From NCBI RefSeq assembly GCF_037042905.1, contig NC_087245.1, positions 6,835,501-6,899,500 on the forward strand: 64,000 nucleotides of DNA, given 5' to 3'. The DNA comes from Lytechinus pictus. Its lineage: Eukaryota; Echinodermata; Echinoidea; Temnopleuroida; Toxopneustidae. The position numbers and the translations under genes were made by a program. Under the pieces are notes generated by a model that did not search any database, was not told where the DNA came from, and was given only the letters and a program-made list of their open reading frames with translations. Position 1 is the stretch's first letter; every line of letters starts with the position of its first letter. Below, piece after piece: positions 46,701 through 56,337 of the stretch.

Positions 46701-48554
46701 TATGGTGCTGACGGTGATGATAGCAAAGAAAGAATACATATTCGTGGTAGTCAAGCTTGCCGCAATTGTATTAAATAATATTCAGACCGTTATTCTTTTT
46801 ATTTATTTTTGTTAGGAATACTCTGACTGTAGTTGTATAGATGCGGCTGAGGATGGTATTACTTCTGCAGTTGTAGGGAAGTGTGATTATGTATGCCCAC
46901 AACAAACCGTCTTCCTTGCCCTGCTATTCATCATGCTAACAAGTACTTTCTTTGCCGTCGTTCCGTCAATCACAGCTTTGCTCAGGTAAGGACGATCTCG
47001 ACAATGATCACTTGCTGACGTCCATCGTAACTTCCAAAATATTTGCTCTATTTCCAGAATATTCATGGGAGGGATGCAAATTGTCCCCATATTTTTTGCA
47101 TATAGGAGGAAAAGTTAAAACTGTTAAGATATGTTTATGATAAACATCTGAATATTTTGAAGTAGAGTTGAATATAATTTAAAAGATCTTCAGTTGAATA
47201 AACCACCTCCTACTTGTTCTTGAAACGCGTGATAGTGGCAAAGATAATTATTTTTCTCATCTTTCAGAAATAACTGACGTCATGCTGATTCAATGGGGTA
47301 ATACATGTGACAAAATGTTCAATGATTCAAGTCTTAATGTAATGCATTTATTATCATATTAATATTTTTGTTCTCTCGTTATCTTCAGATGTGTTCCCAA
47401 CTCACAGAAAGCATTTGCTTTAGGAATCAATTCACTACTTTATCGAGCATTAGGTAGGATATGAACTGTGTTTTTCAACTTTCATTTGTTCTCCGTATAA
47501 ATCATCATACTTAAAGATGTGAAGATTAAAAAAACTCACACATTTCAACAACGGACAGACAGGCTTACACAGGATTGTAGCATAATGACTCGTTAAGTAC
47601 AACTTCTTGCTTATCATGACCACGTAGGCGTCTGCATGTGTTAAGCCTTCGGGGATATTCACCCAAAGATGTTTTTTAAAGCTTTTTATCATTATCGTCG
47701 TGGACTTATTTTTAGAACATATAAGGTGAATTCTATTTCGGAATGTCAAATTGTCCTTCCTAATTAACTTGATATAGAAAGAGCGTCTTTGCCTTGCATA
47801 ATTACCAGTTTCCCTGTAATATCATGAAAATAGATCCATGTTTCTTCGTCATGCTATGCTATATAGTTACACGATTTTGATTTAAAAAAAATACCAACAT
47901 CATGAGGCGAGTAATTACACTTAAAAAAAGGTTTACCCAATATAGGTAAAATGGGAACATGCATGCTAGTTGGATAAAAAGATATCGAATATTTTGTAAA
48001 TTCTACGCAATGTTGCGTTGAAATTTACCCTTAAAACATGCATTTAGCCCAATATGGGGTTAAAAAAAATAACCAGCAAACATGCATGTTCCCTTTTTAC
48101 CCAATATTGGGTAAAATTTTACTCATTGTTTTTAGAGTGTAGATGGAATCTAGTCTGAGTTGGTGGTGTGATAGTGGAAGTTCATCTCAATCATTATTTT
48201 TATTAAAACACTGACATTTTAACCCCTTTTCTTGATGCCACAGGTACGGTTCCTGGCCCGGTTATTTTCGGTCTTCTCATCGATAATGCATGCAGTATAT
48301 GGGAAGAGGACTGCGATGGAGCCAGGACTTGCTGGATGTATGATAACTCCACGTTAGCCAAGAATGCACTCATACTCACTGTATGTTTGAAAACTGTGTC
48401 TATTATCTTCTTCATTGGTGCTCTTGTATTTTACAAGCCTGTCTATGAAGATGAAGAGAAAAATACTTTATCAAATGGTGTCGAGGTTATTGAAAAGGAT
48501 GGGTTCAAGGGCGATGCAGCAGGCACTAATGAACCAGTCACGTCGAAATTCTAA
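39441..48554 (+). CDS. SLCO4-like: OATP/SLCO4-like organic anion transporter, gene 2 (11 coding exons)
   Basis: A paralogue of gene 1 with the same expected role: plasma-membrane exchange of amphipathic organic anions. Exons: 39441-39770, 40141-40452, 40992-41190, 42763-42862, 43393-43514, 44821-45075, 45497-45692, 46177-46339, 46816-46985, 47389-47453, 48244-48554. They total 2223 bp (740 residues plus stop), all GT-AG, with the same intron phases as gene 1. Seen: a long acidic, asparagine-rich N-terminus (110 residues before segment 1); segments 1-3 in exon 2; a sequon NGT in exon 3; the signature variant [10 protein letters not shown] (about residue 324), with Gly replacing the usual Ala; [10 protein letters not shown]; a ten-cysteine Kazal-like loop at about residues 514-585; and segments 10-12. 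The tail lacks the glutamate-rich stretch of gene 1. Subgroup assignment is by recognition only. Confidence 0.93.
40141..40452 (+). CDS. SLCO4-like: Gene 2 coding exon 2 (segments 1-3)
   Basis: Acceptor TTTTTCAAG|TGCTGC, donor AGAGAT|GTAAGT, 312 bp. Begins [14 protein letters not shown], with [10 protein letters not shown] and [13 protein letters not shown]. Confidence 0.93.
40992..41190 (+). CDS. SLCO4-like: Gene 2 coding exon 3 (segment 4)
   Basis: Acceptor ATTGACAG|GCTTC, donor ATATAG|GTAAAT, 199 bp, ending in phase 1. Contains [21 protein letters not shown] and [11 protein letters not shown]. Confidence 0.93.
41428..41890 (+). repeat. Two direct copies of a ~241-bp repeat, gene 2 intron 3
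   Basis: Copies begin at about 41428 and 41669 with TTTTAGTAAATGTCA. They share GATACCCTACATGAT, TGCAGTGCCTTGAAATGTGG and GAGTTTCTCAGCGGTTTCTT. Non-coding. Confidence 0.8.
42121..42518 (-). repeat. Two copies of a ~198-bp repeat, inverted relative to the preceding pair
   Basis: Copies begin at 42121 and 42319 with TGCTCGTTTTGC and share CATGGTATCATTTTAAAG and GTGTAAA...TTGGGAGTTGGGAGA. The reverse complement aligns with the 41428-41890 repeats: ATCATTTAATTTTCTTTAAA is exact between copies. Confidence 0.75.
42538..42655. repeat. (AATC)n / (AATG)n simple repeat, gene 2 intron 3
   Basis: Runs of AATGAATGAATG and AATCAATCAATCAATC, ending about 110 bp before exon 4. Confidence 0.8.
42763..42862 (+). 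CDS. SLCO4-like: Gene 2 coding exon 4 (segment 5)
   Basis: Acceptor TTGGCAG|GTATA, donor GAGGA|GTAAGT, 100 bp. Encodes [20 protein letters not shown]. Confidence 0.93.
42874..42893. repeat. (TA)n in gene 2 intron 4
   Basis: A short TA run just after the exon 4 donor. Confidence 0.8.
43393..43514 (+). CDS. SLCO4-like: Gene 2 coding exon 5 (OATP signature, segment 6)
   Basis: Acceptor TTTATAG|CTTAGG, donor CCAG|GTAAAT, 122 bp. Encodes [13 protein letters not shown] and ends LLGFPKALP. Confidence 0.93.
43695..43745. repeat. (ATC)n microsatellite, gene 2 intron 5
   Basis: ATCATCATCATCATCATC run. The isoleucine-rich frame is an artefact. Confidence 0.85.
44481..44660. mobile_element. GC-rich foldback element, gene 2 intron 5
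   Basis: The left arm (about 44481-44554) carries GCTAGCCTCTTGTCGAGGCC and GGCTGCTTTCCGAGC, ending AAGGGATA. The right arm (about 44597-44660) carries TATCCCTCGCTTTGCTCGG, AGCAGCCACCAGGGCCTCG and AAGAGGCTACATGC. The arms pair over about 60 bp. A smaller palindrome AATTCGCTTCGCGAATT sits at 44581-44597. It is markedly more GC-rich than the surrounding intron. Confidence 0.75.
44821..45075 (+). CDS. SLCO4-like: Gene 2 coding exon 6 (segment 7)
   Basis: Acceptor AACGTGCAG|GTTCA, donor GTAGCAG|GTAAAT, 255 bp. Encodes a basic cytosolic loop, then [20 protein letters not shown]. Confidence 0.93.
45497..45692 (+). CDS. SLCO4-like: Gene 2 coding exon 7 (segments 8-9)
   Basis: Acceptor CTGTATCCAG|GTATCC, donor AACAA|GTATGA, 196 bp. 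Encodes [20 protein letters not shown] and [11 protein letters not shown] second AG 8 nt inside would shift the frame; the length shared with gene 1 supports this start. Confidence 0.9.
46177..46339 (+). CDS. SLCO4-like: Gene 2 coding exon 8 (Kazal-like loop)
   Basis: Acceptor GACTCTCAG|ATCG, donor GTCAAG|GTATGA, 163 bp. Encodes [17 protein letters not shown] and YYSPCHAGC, six of the loop cysteines. Confidence 0.93.
46360..46725. repeat. GGTGAT/GATGAC trinucleotide-rich repeat filling gene 2 intron 8
   Basis: Most of the 476-bp intron is imperfect GGT, GAT and GAC triplets. No coding meaning. Confidence 0.8.
46816..46985 (+). CDS. SLCO4-like: Gene 2 coding exon 9 (loop end, segment 10)
   Basis: Acceptor TTGTTAG|GAATAC, donor CTCAG|GTAAGG, 170 bp. 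Encodes [19 protein letters not shown] and a hydrophobic segment ending VVPSITALL. Confidence 0.93.
47389..47453 (+). CDS. SLCO4-like: Gene 2 coding exon 10 (65 bp)
   Basis: Acceptor TATCTTCAG|ATGTG, donor TTAG|GTAGGA. Encodes [20 protein letters not shown]. Confidence 0.92.
47454..47915 (+). other. Left part of gene 2 intron 10, nothing else recognised
   Basis: AT-rich. A 99-codon minus-strand frame (47450-47749) overlaps the exon edge and has no recognisable domain. Confidence 0.4.
47916..48141. mobile_element. TA-flanked foldback element, gene 2 intron 10
   Basis: The left end is TACACTTAAAAAAAGG-TTTACCCAATAT and the right end is ACCCAATATTGGGTAAAA...TTTTTAGAGTGTA. The inner arms include GGGAACATGCATGC and GCATGTTCCC. 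About 226 bp, non-coding. It resembles TA-target MITEs. Confidence 0.65.
48244..48554 (+). CDS. SLCO4-like: Gene 2 coding exon 11 (segments 11-12 and tail)
   Basis: Acceptor TGCCACAG|GTACGG, 311 bp, stop TAA at 48552-48554. Encodes [27 protein letters not shown], a last membrane segment and a polar tail ending TSKF. Confidence 0.93.
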
Positions 48555-48671
48555 TTTTTCAAATCTTAAGACCCATTAGGGCGATTCCATGCTAGAAAAT
48601 CAGCCATTTTCACACAAAAAATCAACCTGCTGTCCAATCAAACGATGATCTTCAATTTGGTTTGTGGTAAT

Positions 48672-48677
48672 AATAAA
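48672..48677 (+). terminator. Candidate proximal polyadenylation signal, gene 2
   Basis: AATAAA 118 nt past the stop codon. Its use would exclude the hairpin at 48707-48793. Motif evidence only. Confidence 0.3.
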
Positions 48678-48706
48678 GTACTACTGGGTGTAAAAACATG
48701 TCGTCC

Positions 48707-48793
48707 ATGGGTGAATTAGAGGTGAAAATGTTGCGTGTCGTACGGGACATTTCTGAGTCCCGTACGACACATTTTCACCTTTAATTCACCCAT
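48707..48793 (+). other. Long imperfect hairpin downstream of gene 2 stop
   Basis: The left arm (48707-48748) includes GGTGAAAATG and GTGTCGTACGGGAC. The right arm (48757-48793) includes GTCCCGTACGACAC and CATTTTCACC. The 14-bp inner stem is perfect with an 8-nt loop; the outer stem has small bulges. Confidence 0.85.
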
Positions 48794-50403
48794 AACTAAA
48801 GATTTTTTGATTGGTTATCAGTTTTTCAAATGACTGCCCATTATAACTTTACCATTGACAAAAAAGAGAACATTTTATTGCTCAAGCTTACAGCTAAGAG
48901 GCTATACATGTTTTATATGAGCTCACAGAGCTGGGATGGGGTAGTACAATTAAGCTACCCCTCCATAAATAATGACGACATCAAAACAAAAATAGGAATA
49001 ATTGATAACATAAATTAGACTTATATCAATAAATTATGCAGAAATTTTTTTTTTCTTTATTTAACAGAAATTAACTTCAGGTATGCAAAAATGGTTATTG
49101 TCATAGATGATGTCTAGACGAATAAACAAAAAGTTACTGAAACGATTTTACATAAATAATAAAAGATAACATTCATTTTCTCAAATGAGGAAAGAAGAGC
49201 CAAATATTCTTCGTCTGAGGCATGCATTATGACGGAGCCAAAATAATATAAAAGTATAGGACATGCGTGCTACCTCGTGTGACCCGCCATGCCCGTATAT
49301 ATAGTGTATAATAAATAGCGAACGGCGAATATCGTATACTTCGATATGAACTCAGCCTTGATGAACGAATGACCGACTTGACATTAAAGTGATTTTCTTG
49401 GATGTGTGTGTATAAACTATAACCAAAAATTTGATGAGCAAACAAGCAATGTCATGTACAGATAATGCTTCGATTTGTTTGTATCGCGTATTTTTTTTTA
49501 GATCAAAGTCACATATCAATTAATATTAATTCAAAACACACACGAACAATTATGCGTCATTTTACGATGTAAGATAATGCTGCATTATAAAAAAGTAATC
49601 AATCATAATGTCATAATCTGTTTACTTGTTTATAGACATGATATATATATATATATATATATGATGAATATTCAACAACAATTATAAACGACAACAAGTT
49701 TTAAGTCAGATATGTTTTAAACATCCTCACTATCTTTCTTGCACAAGTTTTGTACATGTCAATGTTTTTATTTTGTATATTCTGTACATAAGAAGAATTT
49801 TATATTACCAGCTTACAGAGGATATTTTTTTTCTTCTACTGTCGATATCATTTATGGATAAGAGTCTCCCGTTATTACTACAAATATGGACAATGTGTTT
49901 CGTATCGACTTGATTAAATGAATTACTATACACTATATGAAGGTTTCTCCATAAAAAATGAAAAATTCCCGCAGCATAGTCTCTATAGCCATTGTAATCT
50001 TACAAGGGCGTAGGCTGGGGGTGCACTAGGGCAGAGGATTTCTGACATTGGCAAGCAAAATGAAATTTATACCCTTTCTTCTGCTTTCAACATTGATTTT
50101 CCGAACTTAAGTTCCACCTCCCATGATGTACATTTCCCCATGCTTAAACAAGCACTGTCTTACTGCACGGTGTAATCTTACAAGCATTGTGTAAAATTAT
50201 AGAAAATTGGTTGATGTATGAAACATTTCATGTTATTTTTTTCCTTTTTTGAAACAGACAATATTATGATAAATTGAAGAAAATTTCTTGTTATAACAAT
50301 CTACAGATTGAATCTTTTTCTGTAACATTTTTGTAAAAATAATTTGAGTGTAAAATCTTCTGTTTTTTTTAATGTGTACTCCCTCATGCCATTGTAAAAG
50401 TAC

Positions 50404-50409
50404 AATAAA
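50404..50409 (+). terminator. Candidate distal polyadenylation signal
   Basis: AATAAA in GTACAATAAAAATTAATAATG, about 1.85 kb past the stop codon. Motif evidence only. Confidence 0.3.
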
Positions 50410-50469
50410 AATTAATAATGTGAGAAACTGGAGTTCGTTAGTCTGTTCTAAGTTGTCATGCTGTTTATA

Positions 50470-50925
50470 GTAATAAGGTATACTTTACACAAGGAGACTG
50501 ATGACGTCATCCACTCACTATTTATTTTGTATTTTATTATATGAAATATTAATTTTCTCCTCATTGTCAAGTGAAACAACGATTAATTCCTCCCTGAGCA
50601 TGTGGAATTATCATCTGATCATTGTTTAATACTATATGGTTCAGTCAAGTTTGACCTTATTGTCAAATCTGTAAAAATTAAATGTTGTATAATTCAAACA
50701 ATAAAAAACAAAAGAAATAGTGAGTAAGTGACATCGTCGACTGTCTCATTTGCATGCCACAATAATGTGAATACCACTGTTTTGTGAAAAATAAGCGAAA
50801 CTTTAAAATGTCATAACTTTTTTAACTTTACATCCAATTTTGATGAAATTTTCAGTGTTATGCTAGTTTGATTTTTTTTCTGTTTATTCAAATCAACATT
50901 TTTGTTGGGTGGACTTGACCTATAA
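50470..50925. mobile_element. TTAA-type foldback element, family 2, copy C (5' truncated)
   Basis: It carries TGACGTCA at 50502-50509, GTGAAACAACGATTAATTCC, ATTTGCAT at 50748-50755 and the right arm ending GTTGGGTGGACTTGACCT. The left terminal arm and the octamer next to it are missing. Confidence 0.7.
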
Positions 50926-50956
50926 GTGTCAACGAACCCTGATGCAATCACTGCGT

Positions 50957-51552
50957 TGTTAAAGGGGAATGAAAACTTTTGAATGAGTAGGCTTTTGTCT
51001 AAACACAAAAAATCAAAGAAACAGATCAACGAAAGTTTGAAAAAAATCGGACAAACAATGAGAAAGTTATGAGCATTTGAATATTGCAATCACTTATGCT
51101 ATGGAGATCCTCACATTGGCAATGCGACAAGGATGTGTGATGTCACTTGTGAACAACTTTCTCTTTGATGGACTATAAAATACCCCCAAATGTCTCTTTT
51201 TGCTTTTTCTTATGGTGATACAAACTCTTTATCCATGATGTATTCTTTAAAAATCTGTATTACATGCCCTCCTATAGAAAGAACACATGATCTACTGATA
51301 TATGTGATAAAAGAGGCAATTTAAGTGAAATATATACTTAAGTAATGGAGGAGTTATTCACAGGTGACGTCACACATCTTTGTCGCATTGCCAATATGAG
51401 GATTTCCATAGCATTAGTGATCGCAATATTGAAATGCGCATAACCTTTTCATTATTTGTCCAATTTTTCTCAAACTTTCGTTGATCTGTTTTTTTGATTT
51501 TTCTGTTTTTTAAACAAGCTATCTTGTTTTAAAGGTTTCATTCTCCTTTAAT
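50957..51552. mobile_element. TTAA-flanked foldback element, family 3
   Basis: The left end is TTAA-AGGGGAATGAAAACTTTT and the right end is AAAGGTTTCATTCTCCT-TTAA. The arms pair through AGATCAACGAAAGTTTGA / TCAAACTTTCGTTGATCTG, with TGTGATGTCAC inside. Non-coding. Confidence 0.75.
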
Positions 51553-52080
51553 TGCAAACGTTTCATTCTCAGAATAATCTGAATTGTTTTAATGTTTTAA
51601 GAAAAATGAAAGAGGAGGAAAGAACATCACAAAGCAAGCAAGTCCCATAAATCTTGTCTGTGATGTTAACTGAAGTGCGCCTTCAAGATCAGAAAATACA
51701 TAACTCTAAAGGAGGAAATGAAGTATTTGTTAAGGCCAGGAGGCTGCTTAATGTACATTCATCAACTTGTATATTATTTATCAACTCTTTTATTATATCT
51801 ATTTATTAATTTATTAATTTATTTTATTTATTCATTTATTTATTAATAATAATGATAATAATATACAAAATGTATAGAGCGCTTTATACAAAAGTTTCAA
51901 AGCGCTAAGAAAGAAGGGGGAAATACAGGATATCTCAGAAAAAGGATAACAAAGGAACTGAAAGTGAAAACACCATTACGAAAAATGTATTATACGTACA
52001 AATAAAGAGATAATCGGTGAATACACAACTTAAAGATAACGGGTCGATAATCATGTATGTAAGTTTAAATAATCCTAATC
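51553..52080. repeat. (TTTA)n and reversed SINE tail
   Basis: TTTATTTATTTA runs at 51790-51850 are followed by TAATAATAATGATAATAATA and AGCGCTTTATAC...AAGCGCTAAG. This is the inverted SINE tail (about 51845-51915). Nothing else recognised. Confidence 0.55.
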
Positions 52081-52200
52081 AGGCGCGGATCCAAGATTTC
52101 GTGGGGAGGGGGGGGGGGGCCCAAGATTGACCTGATTTTTGGCGCCCATGTGTACTTTTCGAAAAATGGCGCCCTCTCCCTCCCGGCCAGGCTAACTTAA
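52081..52200. repeat. G-run dispersed repeat
   Basis: GGCGCGGATCC is followed by a G-run at about 52102-52120 and GCGCCC motifs. Non-coding. Confidence 0.5.
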
Positions 52201-53532
52201 ATGTAACTTAAATGCCTTAAATGAATTTTGAATTATCTTATTACATAATCACATTTAAAAAAAAGGCAATTAAAGACCACTTTTTTAATGTGTTCTTGAA
52301 AAAAAAATCCATGAATATATAATGTAATATCAATGGGAGCGCGAAGCGCGAGCGATTTTTGGGGGTCTCAATTTGGTTTAACTTCTCACCAGAGTAGGCC
52401 CTACTAGAATATTGTGTGAACGGGAGCTGTAGTTTCTTTACTAGTTGTTTAAAATAGCCTTCAATAATATCAATGATAACCTCTTGGGAATAATGCAATC
52501 TCGAAGCAATCGACTCAATCTCCTCAATTTATTCAGCAGGGTTGCACGGGGGGGGGGGGGCTTGTTGAACTTTTGTAGAGGGCACCAAGATAACAAAATA
52601 AAAATAAAATGGGGGGGTAGAAGTTAAAGAAATTCAGAAATGTTATTCTTAAAAACACATTGAGGTATCTCACAAGGCCTAAATAAATAATGATAACGCG
52701 AAGCGCGATATATTTGACATAATATTTGGAAAATAATATATTTCACCATAACCCCTTTCCTTTTTTTTTTTGGGGGGGGGGGGGCAAAACGCCCATGTCC
52801 TAACAGTCATTTCCTAGCTTTACTTTATAAACAACATTAATGTGCAATAATCTCATAAGCCCTATGCAGAATAAAAAAATAATTAAATTTCATGTATTTT
52901 GACCTGAAAATTTAACATTCTGGGCAATGTTTGTAAACCTGAACAAGATGCGTATGTAACTAAATAATTACTACGAGCGCGAAGCGCGAGCAGAAATTTT
53001 TAATGTGCGTTCTGGCCTGGTCGAAAAGGGATCTATTAAGGAGGTTTTGCAGTTAGCCATTAAGACGATACATATTTCAACGATTGAATAATGCTCGCAC
53101 GAAGCGCGAGCTGAACATTTTTGATATTGCAACCTAAAAAAATAGATTTCAAACCCCCAACGGGACACTCGATTCATGTTTTGTCACTCATGAAAAATGA
53201 TGGGTAGTTTTTGGTATCTTCCTACACTAATAATGCGAGCGCAAAGCGCGAGCAGAAAATTTTTGATATTCTGATCTGAAACTGGATAATTTTAGCACGG
53301 TTTTAATAAGATCAAGATGCGTATCTCAATAAACATGCGTGCACGTGTTTTAGAGTTAGACAGAATCTGGGCATTCTAATACATTTAATTTTTCATCATG
53401 AAAATCAATAATGCGAGCGCGGATCGCGAGCTGGAAATAATATTTGAAATTCCGATATGAAATGGGTCAATTTAAGCAATATTTAAAGCACTGTGTATAT
53501 AGGGGAATTGTGAAGTGGATGTGGGTAGCACT

Positions 53533-54135
53533 TAAAGGGGAATCCAGCCTTGGCCATAAAATGTTGTGTTGGGAAGGAGAAAAATAAATTAAACAGAATG
53601 GTGACAGTTTGAAAGAAATCGGACAAGCAATAAGAAAGTTATAGCTGCTTTAAAATTGAGATCACTAATACTATGTAGATTTCAAATTGGCAACTGAGTG
53701 AGTAAATTATGACAAGGGGCAAGGACAACTTTCCCATAGGCCATGTACTTTATTATCAGGGATTTGTGGTTTTCTCCTAAGTACCCATTCCCCTGGGGCA
53801 GTAATCTAAATATAACCCAGGTAGTATATTGTTTTATGTCCTCATGAAAGAAAAATATAATTTGAAATAAAACTTTTGGGGAAAATGACATTTTAGCCAA
53901 AATATGTATTGGAGTACATGGAAGAGTAGTCCTTGCCTTACATCACTATGACATCCCATATGCGGCCAATTTGAAGTCTCCATGGGTATAGTGATTACCA
54001 ATATTTACAACTTTAAAAATTCATAACTTTCTTGTTGTTTGTCCAATATTGTTCAAACTTTCACATATCGACTTGTCTGATTTTTCTTTTCCCTATAAAA
54101 ACAAGTTTTTGTTTGGGTTGGATTCCCCTTTAATA
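53533..54135. mobile_element. TTAA-flanked foldback element, family 4
   Basis: The left end is TTAA-AGGGGAATCCAGCCTTGGCC and the right end is GGGTTGGATTCCCCT-TTAA. The arms include AAGAAAGTTATAGCTGC and TTCATAACTTTCTTGTTG. Inserted within the GCGAGCGCG array. Confidence 0.75.
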
Positions 54136-55599
54136 AATGATGCGAGTGCGAAGCGCGAGCTGATATTTTATTATTATCTTAAACTAGGATCGAGACATTA
54201 TATAAAAATGATGCCTATCTTCTATTCCTCTTCCTAAAACTTGTCGATATTTTTTCTGAAAAAGGGACAATTTAGTTATGAATTCATAAAAAATTTTATT
54301 TCATATTTATTAATCTAATAAGCCTAATGAGTGCGTGAAATTTGTTGACAGTGCATGAGGCCTGAAAAACTGGATATTTTATATTTTTTGTAATCATGAA
54401 CAGCATTCATGGGTTGATACATTTATAGCAAATAATGCGAGCGCAAATCGCGATCCGAAATTTTTAAATGGGGGGAATTCAAGTAGTTTGTTATAGAATA
54501 TATAGGTACAGTGGCGTACCGTGGGTCACGGATTTGGGGGGGGGGCACCACCACAAATTTGGTGTCACTTAGGGAGCGCGCTCAGTTGCCAGGTATGCTG
54601 ACCTAATAGAGAAATTTTAAGGACATGCAATGCCATTAAACGGATAAGTATCTCACTGATTAAATAATGCGAGCGCGAAGCGCGAGCTGAAAATTTTTGA
54701 TATTCAGACCTAAAAGGGACATTATAAGCAGTTTTTTTGTAATCGTGATACGTACCTGTCTCGCTAAACAAACAATGCGAGCGCGAAGCGCGAGCTGAAA
54801 TTTTTGTACATATTGACCCCAAACAAGGCCATTTTAAGGACTATATTTAAGGTATCCATTAAGAGTATAAATATCTCAGCATAGTCATCTAATGATAGTG
54901 GCATCCTTTGCTGATTTTGTTAGAATTACATCTAAACATATGAAGCACTTTTTGTAGTCATAATCATGATTATCATACGCATCTCACTAATCAAATACTG
55001 CGAGCGCGAAGCGCGAGCTGAAAATTTATGAAATTCAGACCTGAAGAGGGGCATTCTAAGGCTTGTTTGTAGGAATTCACTAAGTCCTTACGTATTTCAC
55101 TAACCAAATGATGCGAGCGCGAAGCGCGAGCTAAATTTTTTTGATATTCAGATCAGAAAAATTGACATTTTAAGGACTGATTTTAGGAATTAATGAAGAG
55201 CAGACATCTCACCAATCAACTAATGCGAACGTTAGCACGGACAGGAAATGTTTTATATTAAGACCTTAAAATTGGGCAATCACTTTAAGTAGTCATGAAA
55301 AAGAAGCAAATGTCACTACATAAAACAATAATAACTCGAATTGCGAGGAAATATATTTGGTGTATATTGATTTGAAAACGGGAGGTTTTAGTACAACAGG
55401 ATTATACATCTCGTTAAACAGTCTATGCGAGCACCAGGAACAATGAAGACATAGGCCCTGAGCAAACTGTTTCATAAAGTCATGAAAAAAAATCTTCTTA
55501 TGTAACATAATTATGATATAATATAACATTATAATAAACAATAATTTCTTCTTTCCCCATTACGTTTCTCTTCTTTTTTCCCTCTTTTTCTCATTTTCC

Positions 55600-55700
55600 C
55601 CGTTTTGTTTTGTTTTGTTTTTTTTGGGGGGCAGCTGATTGGGGAGGGGGGGGGGGGGGCACGTGCCCCCCATGCCCCCTGGTAGTTACGCCACTGTATA
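55600..55700. repeat. G-run unit (GGCGTAAC type)
   Basis: G-runs at about 55625 and 55645-55659, then CACGTGCCCCCCATGCCCCC and GTTACGCCACTG. Confidence 0.6.
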
Positions 55701-55834
55701 GGTATACATAACTCACCAATCAAAATGCGAGCGCACAGCGCTAGTTCATAGGCCTTCATTTTTTACAATCGAGACACCTGAAAAGGAATATTTTGAGAAT
55801 CTTAAATGAAATACACAAAGATAATAGGTAGGCC

Positions 55835-56337
55835 TACAACATTTTAAAGTTTCGCTTAATTTCACAAACCAGTTATATTCACATCCTTGTCGGTATGCAA
55901 ATGACGAAACTGCTGACATCACTCACTCACTACTTCTTTTTTGTATTTTAGTACATGAAATATGAAATATTCAATTTTTCTCCGTTGTCGTGTGAAACAA
56001 CGATTAATTCCTCCCTGAACATGAGCAATTAGCATTGTTTAATACGAAATGGTTCAATCAAGTTGGTCCATATTGTAAAATCTGTAAAAAATGAAATATT
56101 GTATAATTCTAACAATAAAAAAAATGAATTAGTGAGTGAGGGACATCATCGACTGTCTCATTTGCATGTCACTGAGTTGTGCATATCACTGTTTTGTGAA
56201 AAATAAGCAAAATTTTAAAATGTCATAATTTTCTTATTTTACATCCGATTTTGATGAAATTTTCAGCATAATGCTTGTTTGATTTTTCTCTATTTATTCA
56301 AATGAAAATTTTTTTGGGGGTGGACTTGTCCTTTAAG
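55835..56337. mobile_element. TTAA-type foldback element, family 2, copy D (5' truncated)
   Basis: From ACATTTTAAAGTTTCGC to GGGGTGGACTTGTCCT-TTAA. ATGCAAAT lies at 55895-55902 and ATTTGCAT at 56160-56167. The CRE-like site is mutated. Inserted in the GCGAGCGCG array. Confidence 0.7.

Larger units (their letters stand above)
48555..50430 (+). other. SLCO4-like: Probable 3'UTR and 3' flank of gene 2
   Basis: No coding features. It contains a hairpin at 48707-48793, a TA run at 49639-49661, an early AATAAA at 48672-48677 and a well-placed AATAAA at 50404-50409 after a GTAAAAGTAC stretch. The real 3' end is unknown. Confidence 0.4.
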
